Assembly: GCF_001039005.1 (NCBI RefSeq)
Contig: NZ_LDWR01000020.1
Span: 1-40,870 of the forward strand
Direction of reading: 5' to 3'
DNA length: 40,870 nucleotides
Origin: Burkholderia cepacia
GTDB lineage: Bacteria; Pseudomonadota; Gammaproteobacteria; Burkholderiales; Burkholderiaceae
Shown here: positions 1-7,307 of the stretch, one piece after another
How positions within the stretch are numbered: the first letter of the stretch is position 1
Layout of the letters: each line of letters begins with the position of its first letter
Position numbers and translations under genes: made by a program
Notes under the pieces: model-generated
Told to the model about the DNA's origin: nothing
The model's input: only the letters and a program-made list of their open reading frames with translations
Database searches by the model: none

Positions 1-219
1 TCGACCGGTTGAATCCGCAGCCAGAAGCGGCCACTGAAGACAAACGACCCTATGTCCGCTCAGGATCGACAAAGCGCCTCCCGGACGCAAGCGGTCAGGA
101 ATTGGGCTTTGCTCCACGCTCATAATGTCATTCATAAAACATGGTTCCTGCGAGGGTGACCGTCGTTTGTGGGTCGACTGCCATGTATATTGACGTATTG
201 CACATCAGTTCGGAATGCC

Positions 220-1278
220 ATGGCGACCAACCAAGAACACGATGAGATGACGGCGCGCTATTTGGCGGCAATGGAGAAAGAGTCCCGCGAGCGGCTAGCC
301 AAAGCGGCTGACTTAATTTCGAATTTCACAGCGCTGGCTGCATCTAAGGGAGTGATTCTGGGCAGTGAGTCGTATGAGTACATCCAGACCATCGGCATCG
401 TCGCCAAGGCCCCAGGCATTGCAAGGATGCTGCTGGGACCGATAAAGACCGAGCGTGACGGACTGCTATCGTTCGACGAAATTGCGAGTCGACTACCTCC
501 CAGCCCACATTCCGAAGGCTGCTTCGCCGGTCCCGACTTTATCTTGATGGCCGATCCCTGTTACCGACGTGGGATGCACCCAGTTAACAACTGGGCTCCG
601 AGGTTCATCGATCTGTTTTGGCAGTTCGACGGCCTCGGCATTGAAAAATTCATCGCCCTTGACGATGATCGGGTCCGGATTGATGTTGACCGGCTGGGTT
701 ATTTCGAGTTCGATACTTGGTATGGGGCCCCGTTCGACGAGGATATTCGAAAAGTCAAACTTGGCATCGCTAAGCTAAGCCCCCCCATGGACATTGAACC
801 TCGGCATGTCTCGTTCTTGTTTGCCAACATGTATTGCTTGGACATCAAATGGAGCGAATCTGATGGCCTCAAGTCGTTTCAAGCCCTAGAAATGAAGACG
901 GAGGACGTCCAGATTGAGATCGGTGGACAGCGCTACTTTCCAGCCCGCTACTTACACGCCGAATTCGACCTCGTGGCCAACTGCTTCAGACACTTTGATG
1001 GCGCAATCCAACTTTTCACGGAAGATGAATACTTCCAACGACGAGATTCCGACTTCAACATGACGTTGAAGAACCTTGCGCACATCAAGGCCAGATCGAG
1101 AAAAGTTTTCAAAATTAATGGTCCTTTGAAAACGGGAAAATGGGTCGAATTCTGCTGTCATTTCTTTACAAAAAATCCTCTAATCTTCGAGTACTTCAGT
1201 GGTGAGTATCCGAAGCATGTCACTGAGGCTCTCGAAAGGATCAGGAACCACACATCGCAACGCGCTAGAGAGGCCTAA
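220..1278 (+). CDS. Hypothetical protein in accessory region
   Basis: Not recognised. The reading frame opens at a GTG at 169, but the ATG at 220 is preferred because the extra 17 residues look like translated leader; neither start has a convincing ribosome binding site. The 352-residue product appears soluble: no signal peptide or membrane segment is visible. Its N-terminal 45 residues are charged and helical, followed by a mixed alpha/beta body rich in aromatic residues. Base composition is clearly less GC-rich than the core genes further right, suggesting acquired DNA. It lies outside (left of) the 48-bp direct repeat that brackets the DGQHR operon, so it may belong to another inserted segment or to the original flank. 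No function is proposed. Confidence 0.6.
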   Translation: MATNQEHDEMTARYLAAMEKESRERLAKAADLISNFTALAASKGVILGSESYEYIQTIGIVAKAPGIARMLLGPIKTERDGLLSFDEIASRLPPSPHSEGCFAGPDFILMADPCYRRGMHPVNNWAPRFIDLFWQFDGLGIEKFIALDDDRVRIDVDRLGYFEFDTWYGAPFDEDIRKVKLGIAKLSPPMDIEPRHVSFLFANMYCLDIKWSESDGLKSFQALEMKTEDVQIEIGGQRYFPARYLHAEFDLVANCFRHFDGAIQLFTEDEYFQRRDSDFNMTLKNLAHIKARSRKVFKINGPLKTGKWVEFCCHFFTKNPLIFEYFSGEYPKHVTEALERIRNHTSQRAREA

Positions 1279-1751
1279 TCCCACTGTTGGGCCGGTTCGC
1301 GGGGACGAGCAAGGTCTCTCTCAATTATTACGCGCCCTGCAAGCGAAGACGCGGATGATTTCTCCACGAGACTCAGAAAGTATGTGAATCGCCGTTCACG
1401 GTAGCAGTGACCGGCGGCTCTGGATCGATCGCTGCCAAAAGACGAACTCCCCGTTCAGTGTGCCAACGCGGGCCGAATTGATCGGTCACCGTTGCAACGA
1501 ACGAGTCGCGCCTGACTTCACCACCTCAAAAAATCGACCTTCCCGTATAAGTCGTCAACCACTCCAGCGTCAGCGTCCCTGCACTCCGAATATATTAACT
1601 TGAATGTGATGCCTTCGGCACCGACGGGACGGAAGGGTGTCTCGCCGTCTTTGACATTCGGGATCGGCCAAGAGTAGTTTAATTTAAGAAAAATATCTTA
1701 ATATTGGATGTATTCGTTTGGGGCGGTGGAAATCTAAAATGAGGAATTACG
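1279..1751. other. Non-coding gap containing the left copy of the glsA-end repeat
   Basis: No convincing gene is visible. The gap contains the left direct repeat at 1522-1569. The stretch around 1419-1470 weakly resembles 4098-4150 (shared blocks include tcgat, gctgcc and agtgtg), so the similarity between the two island edges may extend beyond the perfect repeat. The right part (about 1680-1745) is AT-rich and sits just beyond the 3' end of the minus-strand operon. Confidence 0.5.
1522..1569. repeat. Left copy of 48-bp direct repeat (candidate att site)
   Basis: Identical over 48 bp to 4192-4239, which is the 3' end of glsA plus four bases beyond its stop. Similarity continues about ten further bases with a few mismatches. 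Read on the minus strand, this copy still encodes the glutaminase C-terminus and stop, with one synonymous and one Ala-to-Thr difference just upstream. That is what a displaced or donor-derived glsA tail left by island integration would look like. No integrase gene is visible between the copies. Confidence 0.75.
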
Positions 1752-2801
1752 TTATTCTGGAATGTCCAGTGTTAACGTGTCAAATCTAGTGGATCGCCGA
1801 AAAGATTTTCGAGCAGAGAAGGCTGAACTTTTGATGTCGCGGAACTTGCATAGCTGCATCAACGTTGCTTCCGTAGCTGTTTCAATAAATAAAGTTTGGC
1901 TCACAAGTAACTCAATGCAGTTATCCATTGAATTCAATGGGTCGGTGGTCCCCCGTAGTGATCCTTTGGCGCGCTCGCCGAGTGCGATTACGTCAGATAA
2001 TGAATTGAAACGCGGGCCTGAAAGTTTTGCTACGGTGCGTAGGAAGTTATTTTTAACCACCGATCGATAGCTGAAACCAGGGCGATAGTTCACCCCGCTT
2101 CGTGCACGACTTTGCCAATATAAGGGGGCCGAAAAACTATAGCCATCAAACAAATTCAAGCCGCGAAGGCAAATTATCTCCTCGGCGGTCGGCCTCCTCA
2201 GTGCTGAACGCTGCTCAATTTCTTTTGCTACATTTTTTGCAATTCTGTGTGCCGCTATCCACACCGCCTCGTGGAAATGACTGGTGCTGCATTTTTTAAA
2301 GCTTACGTATGGAGTCAAGGTTGTGGGATCAACATATAGCGAAAGCTCAAATGCCCCAGCGCCGGGTGTTTTTGTTGCTGATCCGCAATAACTTTTGATT
2401 GCCTCCTTGTCTAAATAGATGATTGCGGAGTTGGCTGCGCGAGTCCATGACATCGCCACATATAAAGATAAATAATATAGTGTGACAAAAAGCCATGATG
2501 GACTCAGGCTCGGCGCGGAACAATTCGCTAATTCACTTATTATATGGGCTCGTTGCTCTGTCGAGTGGTTGAGTAGATGTTGCGCTTCAGCGAATAGTGT
2601 TGCCCCAAATTCTCGGTCATTCACTTTTAAGACGAACTCTGATGTGTTTGACGTGAATAGAGTATGGGCGCCCCTAGTGCGCCAACTGTTTAGGTTCCGA
2701 TCCCTGTACGGCTCTAGCTCTGTAAACGCTGGAATGGCCACCGACAATTTAGGTAACAATGCTTGCCCGATAGGTGCAACATCTGCATCCCATGCTTTCA
2801 T
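1752..2801 (-). CDS. Unknown partner of the DGQHR-domain protein
   Basis: A 349-residue protein of no recognised family. Its ATG directly follows the TAA stop of the upstream DGQHR gene (stop and start are adjacent), so the two are almost certainly co-transcribed and translationally coupled. There is no signal peptide. A short hydrophobic stretch around residues 103-115 (LFVTLYYLSLYVAM) is more likely buried core than a true membrane anchor. The middle contains several His, Trp and Tyr residues and the C-terminus is basic. Composition is far less GC-rich than the core genome, matching the island. Coupling to a DndB-like protein suggests a defence or DNA-modification-related role, but that is inference from context only. 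Confidence 0.7.
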   Translation of the reverse strand: MKAWDADVAPIGQALLPKLSVAIPAFTELEPYRDRNLNSWRTRGAHTLFTSNTSEFVLKVNDREFGATLFAEAQHLLNHSTEQRAHIISELANCSAPSLSPSWLFVTLYYLSLYVAMSWTRAANSAIIYLDKEAIKSYCGSATKTPGAGAFELSLYVDPTTLTPYVSFKKCSTSHFHEAVWIAAHRIAKNVAKEIEQRSALRRPTAEEIICLRGLNLFDGYSFSAPLYWQSRARSGVNYRPGFSYRSVVKNNFLRTVAKLSGPRFNSLSDVIALGERAKGSLRGTTDPLNSMDNCIELLVSQTLFIETATEATLMQLCKFRDIKSSAFSARKSFRRSTRFDTLTLDIPE

Positions 2802-3830
2802 TTAGAGCATATCCGATTGGATTGCAATTGATCCTGCAAGCGCGCTTCTGACCGCCTTCTTTACCGTCCCAACAGAACGAAGCGAGGAGTCGGCATACGA
2901 ATATTTCGCTATCGGTCGGATCACTTTTTCAATACTTTCCGTTTTTGCATTTTTATGGGTAAGTAGGCTCTGCCTAACGGCCTGCTCGAACACGTCGAAT
3001 ATCGCTTCCAAAAAAGCGCTCCGCGTTAGAAGTTTTTGATCATCTAGGGCTCGCTCGAAAGCCTCAATGTAATTTGATAGTAGGGAAATTCTTTTTTTGT
3101 TATCTAATCCTTGAAGAACCGAAGAATCTAGCGCTTGGCCGACTGCTCGATTGAAAGTTACTCTGGAAACTTTCCCGGTCACTGACTTTGCTGGGCTCAT
3201 TGGTGAGCTAAATTTTAGATTTGGATTTTGTCTTATTCCGTCAAACAGATCACGTAAAATCCCATCTCGTTCGCCTTCTATCTGCGCTAGTTGCTTGATG
3301 TCGAGTAATAGTGCGGCAGGAACCCCGATCTGCTTCGTATTTATGTCAATGAATAATCGGGTTTCTTCCGCTCGACTTAGATTTTCGTAAATGGAAACTG
3401 GAACGCGGAGGTCTTTTTTGAAACGATCAAGGTGAATTTGATAACCCCAAAGCCGGTGTTGACCATCCAAAACAAGGAATGCTTTTTGTGCGCGCTCAAA
3501 TGAAATTGTTTTATTGGTTGTATTGTATTTTATTTGGGCTTCCCCTTGCGAGGATAGTACAATGTTCGTCGGAATGGATCCGGTGTTTTGGTGTAGGTAT
3601 GATGCAATGTCGTTGGCCCGATTTTCGCTGAGCTCGCGCTGAAACCCGCTAATGTTATCTTCCTTGCGGCTTGAGATAAAGCAGTACGCAAAAAGATCGG
3701 ATACTGGCACCGATGTCATATAAAATCGATGTTTGTTTTGGGTTATTACCAAGCAGGGGTAGCTAACCTTGGCGCGAGTACGTTTTTTGACTGTTGTCGA
3801 AGTCGTTTTCTTGGTTGATTCTTGGGCCAT
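2802..3830 (-). CDS. DGQHR-domain (DndB-like) protein
   Basis: A 342-residue protein with the signature DGQHR at residues 122-126, preceded by a QREL motif near 64-67 and followed by an F-x-DIN-x-x-Q motif near 160-168. This order is typical of the DGQHR/DndB family, which has a ParB-like nucleotide-binding fold. Known relatives regulate DNA phosphorothioation (DndB) or belong to deazaguanine DNA modification clusters, but no dnd or dpd partners are present here. The open frame extends to a GTG at 3920. The ATG at 3830 is chosen because a GGCGAG ribosome binding site lies just upstream and the family similarity begins after it. The first 25 residues are Lys/Thr-rich. It is the first gene of a two-gene operon. 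Confidence 0.85.
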   Translation of the reverse strand: MAQESTKKTTSTTVKKRTRAKVSYPCLVITQNKHRFYMTSVPVSDLFAYCFISSRKEDNISGFQRELSENRANDIASYLHQNTGSIPTNIVLSSQGEAQIKYNTTNKTISFERAQKAFLVLDGQHRLWGYQIHLDRFKKDLRVPVSIYENLSRAEETRLFIDINTKQIGVPAALLLDIKQLAQIEGERDGILRDLFDGIRQNPNLKFSSPMSPAKSVTGKVSRVTFNRAVGQALDSSVLQGLDNKKRISLLSNYIEAFERALDDQKLLTRSAFLEAIFDVFEQAVRQSLLTHKNAKTESIEKVIRPIAKYSYADSSLRSVGTVKKAVRSALAGSIAIQSDML

Positions 3831-4195
3831 TTTTTCTCGCCTACAGTATTTATGTGTCGCAAGGTAGAGAGGGGGCATGCGCATTGACACCGTCGTTAGC
3901 CTTATCCTAACTCTAAACACCCTTGCAGGGTAACAAGGGGATCAAATGCCTCACCGGTAGAGGTGGGAGGTAACCGAGCGTGTTTTTAGAGAAAAATAGG
4001 TCACCATCGCTGAGATCGTCTATCCTGACGGTCTAAGAAATGTTGGACGAAGGGGGGGGCGCTTGAGCGACGGCTATCGAGCGCACCGAAGGGCAGTTAT
4101 GGGTCGATTGCTGCCGATTGATGAGTTCTCCATTGAGTGTGTAGATATTCACTTGCCGCTTCTGCGCCAGATCAAGCACGCTTAACCTCTACACC
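3831..4195. other. Gap upstream of the DGQHR operon and downstream of glsA
   Basis: No gene seen. It must hold the promoter of the minus-strand DGQHR operon, but no clear -35/-10 pair could be assigned. A short palindrome (cccttgcaggg, 3920-3930) lies about 90 bp upstream of the chosen start and could be an operator. A run of nine G residues occurs near 4053. The right end merges into the glsA-end direct repeat at 4192. Confidence 0.4.
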
Positions 4196-4239
4196 TCAAA
4201 AAATCGACCTTCCCGTATAAGTCGTCAACCACTCCAGCG
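4192..4239. repeat. Right copy of 48-bp direct repeat within glsA 3' end
   Basis: Perfect match to 1522-1569. It covers the last 41 coding bases and stop codon of glsA plus four bases beyond, so glsA remains intact here. This is the arrangement expected when an element integrates at the 3' end of a gene and restores it. The distance between copies is about 2.67 kb. Confidence 0.75.
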
Positions 4240-5110
4240 CCAACGTCCCCGCCAACGAGTTCCCGTTCGCATCGAGCCCCGGCGCCCACACGCATACAGC
4301 CATCTCACCAGGCAGCACCGCAACGATCCCGCCGCCGACACCGCTTTTCGCCGGCAATCCGACGCGATACACGAAGTCACCCGCCGCATCATAAGTGCCG
4401 CAGGTCAACATCAGCGCCGACAACCGCTTCGCGGAACTCGAATCGACCACCCGCTCGCCCGTCGCCGGCGCGACACCACCATTCGCAAGAAACAGCGCAG
4501 CGCGCGCGAGCTCGACACAGTTCATCGTGATCGCGCACTGGCGGCAATACGCATCGATCACCGTATCGGGCGGCATCTGCATGTTGCCGAAGCTCGCCAT
4601 GAAGTGCGCCATCGCGCGGTTGCGTTCCGCGTGCTGCAGTTCCGACAGCGCGACGCGCGAATCGTAGTCGATGTCGGTGGTGCCGATCAGCCGCCGCACG
4701 AATTCGACGAGCGCCGTCTCGGCCTTCACGAAGCGGCGGCACAGCACGTCGGTGACGACCAGCGCGCCGGCGTTGATGAACGGATTGCGCGGCTTGCCGC
4801 GCTCGCTTTCGAGCTGGACCAGCGAATTGAATGCGTTGCCGGACGGTTCGCGGCCGACCCGTTCCCACAGCGCGTCGCCCAGCATCTGGAACGCGAGCGT
4901 GCACGCGAACAGCTTCGAGATGCTCTGGATCGAAAAACGCTCGTGCGCGTCGCCGACCGTGTAAACATGTCCGTCGAGTGTCACGACGGCCATCCCGAAC
5001 TTGTCGGCGGGCACTTTCGCGAGTTCGGGAATGTAGTCGGCGACCCGCCCCTGGCCAATCCAGGGGGCGAGTTCGGTGTGGATGCGTTCGAGGATCGTCT
5101 GGTAATTCAT
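4196..5110 (-). CDS. glsA: Glutaminase
   Basis: A 304-residue serine-dependent glutaminase that converts L-glutamine to L-glutamate and ammonia in the cytoplasm. The fold is beta-lactamase-like. Visible family features are the nucleophile motif S-x-x-K (Ser63 to Lys66, in QSISKLF), FINAGAL near 111-117, the Tyr-containing segment DAYCRQC near 186-192, and GLPAKSGVGGGI near 251-262. The length matches the usual 300-310 residues. The same frame is open far upstream, but ATG 5110 is taken because the family alignment begins there. The gene is divergent from the RstA-like regulator, with about 200 bp between starts. Its 3' end is duplicated at 1522-1569, making it a probable island integration target. 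Confidence 0.93.
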   Translation of the reverse strand: MNYQTILERIHTELAPWIGQGRVADYIPELAKVPADKFGMAVVTLDGHVYTVGDAHERFSIQSISKLFACTLAFQMLGDALWERVGREPSGNAFNSLVQLESERGKPRNPFINAGALVVTDVLCRRFVKAETALVEFVRRLIGTTDIDYDSRVALSELQHAERNRAMAHFMASFGNMQMPPDTVIDAYCRQCAITMNCVELARAALFLANGGVAPATGERVVDSSSAKRLSALMLTCGTYDAAGDFVYRVGLPAKSGVGGGIVAVLPGEMAVCVWAPGLDANGNSLAGTLALEWLTTYTGRSIF

Positions 5111-5311
5111 AACATCAGGCGGGTAGGTGCGCGGCCCGGATTCCGGCGAGCCCGTATGGAACCGTTTCGGCGCCGATTCGTCAAGCACACCCAGCATCGC
5201 GCCCTTATTTTTGAGACCGGCAAACGGACGAGCGGCAGGCGCAGTATCATGCGGTACGTTTCGGCCGATGGCCGGTGCCCGGCACCGGCCGGCGCCGCCG
5301 TGGCTTCCCCG

Positions 5312-6040
5312 ATGAACCGACCGCTGCCCATGCCTTTTCGCATCCTGCTCGTCGAAGACGACACCCGCCTGTCCACGCTGATCGCCGGCTACCTGCGCAA
5401 GAACGACTATGAAGTCGACACTGTGCTGCACGGTGACGCCGCGGTGCCGGCGATCCTGTCCATTCGCCCCGATCTCGTCATTCTCGACGTGAACCTGCCG
5501 GGCAAGGACGGCTTCGAGATCTGCCGCGAGGCGCGCAAGCAGTACGACGGCGTGATCATCATGGTGACGGCGCGCGACGAGCCGTTCGACGAACTGCTCG
5601 GCCTCGAGTTCGGCGCGGACGACTACGTGCACAAGCCGGTCGAGCCGCGCATCCTGCTCGCACGGATCAAGGCGCAGCTGCGCCGCGCACCCGTGCGCAC
5701 GACCGAGAGCAACGCGCAGCAACCCGAACGCTACGCGTTCGGCAAGTTCTCGATCGACCGCACCGACCGCACCGTCGTGCTGCCCGACGGCAGCACACCC
5801 GATCTGACGTCGGCCGAATTCGACCTGCTGTGGGCGCTCGTGTGCCATGCGGGCGAGGTCGTCAGCCGCGACGACCTGATGCTGCAGTTGCGCGGCGTCG
5901 AATTCGACGGCCTCGACCGCACGATCGACGGGCGCATTTCGAAGCTGCGCCGCAAGCTGCGCGACGACGCGAGCAACCCGCAGCGGATCAAGACGATCCG
6001 CAGCAAGGGTTATCAATTCAGCAAACACGCGTGGGAATGA
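5312..6040 (+). CDS. RstA-like response regulator
   Basis: An OmpR-family response regulator of 242 residues. The receiver domain (about 9-125) has the acidic pair near Asp16/Asp17, phospho-acceptor Asp59 in LVILDVNLPG, and the conserved Lys in DYVHKPVEP. A winged-helix DNA-binding domain follows (about 145-240), ending in the typical GYQF segment. The receiver resembles E. coli RstA (LPGKDG, LLARI). The start could also be the second Met at 5330; neither has a clear ribosome binding site. It is followed 64 bp later by its likely partner kinase. A longer open frame upstream overlaps glsA on the other strand and is an artefact of high GC. Confidence 0.88.
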   Translation: MNRPLPMPFRILLVEDDTRLSTLIAGYLRKNDYEVDTVLHGDAAVPAILSIRPDLVILDVNLPGKDGFEICREARKQYDGVIIMVTARDEPFDELLGLEFGADDYVHKPVEPRILLARIKAQLRRAPVRTTESNAQQPERYAFGKFSIDRTDRTVVLPDGSTPDLTSAEFDLLWALVCHAGEVVSRDDLMLQLRGVEFDGLDRTIDGRISKLRRKLRDDASNPQRIKTIRSKGYQFSKHAWE

Positions 6041-6104
6041 CGCCGCCTTCGTGCGACGCCGTCACGTCCCGCGCGGGCATTCCGCCCGCTAGACGGGAAC
6101 CACG

Positions 6105-7268
6105 ATGATCCGACGAACCCGTTCGCACCCCGATGCACCGCCGCTGCCGACGCTGCGCTACGTCAAATGGCGCTGGCTGCATTTCCGCCGTGCGTGGACC
6201 GATACGCGCGCCGACCGCATCCCGAGCTGGTCGCGCCTTTATGTGCGCACCTACCTGCATCTGCTCGGCCTCGTGCTGCTGACCGCGCTCGTGCCGGCGC
6301 TCGCGCTGTGCGTCGAATTGTCGCCGCAGGTCGTGTGGCATTCGTTCGACTCGCTGCCGGGCGACATCTGGGTCGTGATCGCGTTCGTGCTCGCCGCGCC
6401 CGCGCTCGCGGCCTATCGGTGGATGCGGCCCGTCTGGTCGGATCTCGTGATGGTGCGCGAACGCGCGATCGACTTCACGGGCGGCCGCTTCAACACGCGT
6501 GCACGCGAATCGCACAGCGTGATCATCGGCCCGCTGGCGCGCACGCTGAACGCGCTCGCGATGCGCATGGAGCGGCTGATCGCCGCGCAGCGCGATCTCA
6601 CCAACGGCATTTCGCACGAACTGCGCACGCCGCTTGCGCGTGTGCGCTTCGCGCTGGAGATGCTGCGCGAGCCTGCGTCCGCGGGCGAATACCAGAGTGC
6701 GCTCGAGAGCATCGCGCAGGACGTGACCGAGCTCGAGGAATTGATCGACATGAGCCTCACGTTCGCGCGGCTCGAATACAGCTCGCTGCAGTCGAACCTC
6801 GAGATGACCGCGCCCGTCGCGTGGTTCGAGCACCAGGTCAAGGACGCGCAACTGCTGTATCCGGAGCGCGCGATCGAGTCGCGCATCGCGATCGAGTCGG
6901 ACTTGCGCGTGAAGATGGACCGGCGGCTGATGTCGTACGCGATGCGCAACCTGCTGCGCAACGCGAGCAAGTATGCGCGATCGCGAATCGTCGTCGGGAT
7001 CTCGCTCGTGCACGGCAACATTGGGATCTTCGTCGAGGACGACGGCCCCGGCGTGCCGGAGCACGAGCGCGAACGGATCTTCGACGCGTTCGTGCGCCTC
7101 GACCGCCGCACCGGCGGCTACGGGCTCGGCCTGTCGATCACGCGGCAGGTGCTCCATGCGCACAACGGCCGGATCGCGGTCGTCGATCCGGTCGAACTCG
7201 GCGGCGCGCGCTTCGAGATCAGCTGGCCGGTCGGTGCGGCACGCGCCGCGGCCGGCCCGTCGTCCTGA
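6105..7268 (+). CDS. RstB-like sensor histidine kinase
   Basis: A 387-residue inner-membrane histidine kinase, partner of the response regulator just upstream. Two hydrophobic segments (about 51-71 and 87-105) enclose a very short periplasmic loop, unlike the larger sensor loop of E. coli RstB. A HAMP-like linker follows. The H-box ISHELRTPLARVRF carries the phospho-accepting His171. The N-box NLLRNASKYA, the G1 box DDGPGVP and the G2 box GGYGLGLSI are all present, so the catalytic domain is complete. The ATG at 6105 follows the regulator's stop at short distance, consistent with one operon. The signal sensed cannot be read from the sequence. Confidence 0.87.
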   Translation: MIRRTRSHPDAPPLPTLRYVKWRWLHFRRAWTDTRADRIPSWSRLYVRTYLHLLGLVLLTALVPALALCVELSPQVVWHSFDSLPGDIWVVIAFVLAAPALAAYRWMRPVWSDLVMVRERAIDFTGGRFNTRARESHSVIIGPLARTLNALAMRMERLIAAQRDLTNGISHELRTPLARVRFALEMLREPASAGEYQSALESIAQDVTELEELIDMSLTFARLEYSSLQSNLEMTAPVAWFEHQVKDAQLLYPERAIESRIAIESDLRVKMDRRLMSYAMRNLLRNASKYARSRIVVGISLVHGNIGIFVEDDGPGVPEHERERIFDAFVRLDRRTGGYGLGLSITRQVLHAHNGRIAVVDPVELGGARFEISWPVGAARAAAGPSS

Positions 7269-7307
7269 CGGCAGCGCGGCGGACGGTTTCGCGCGCCGCG
7301 CACGCGC

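Noticed and set aside
5111..6028. N-terminal extension of glutaminase to 610 residues
   Set aside because: The extension is antisense to the RstA-like regulator and is Arg/Ala/Val-rich; glutaminases of this family are about 300 residues and begin at MNYQT.
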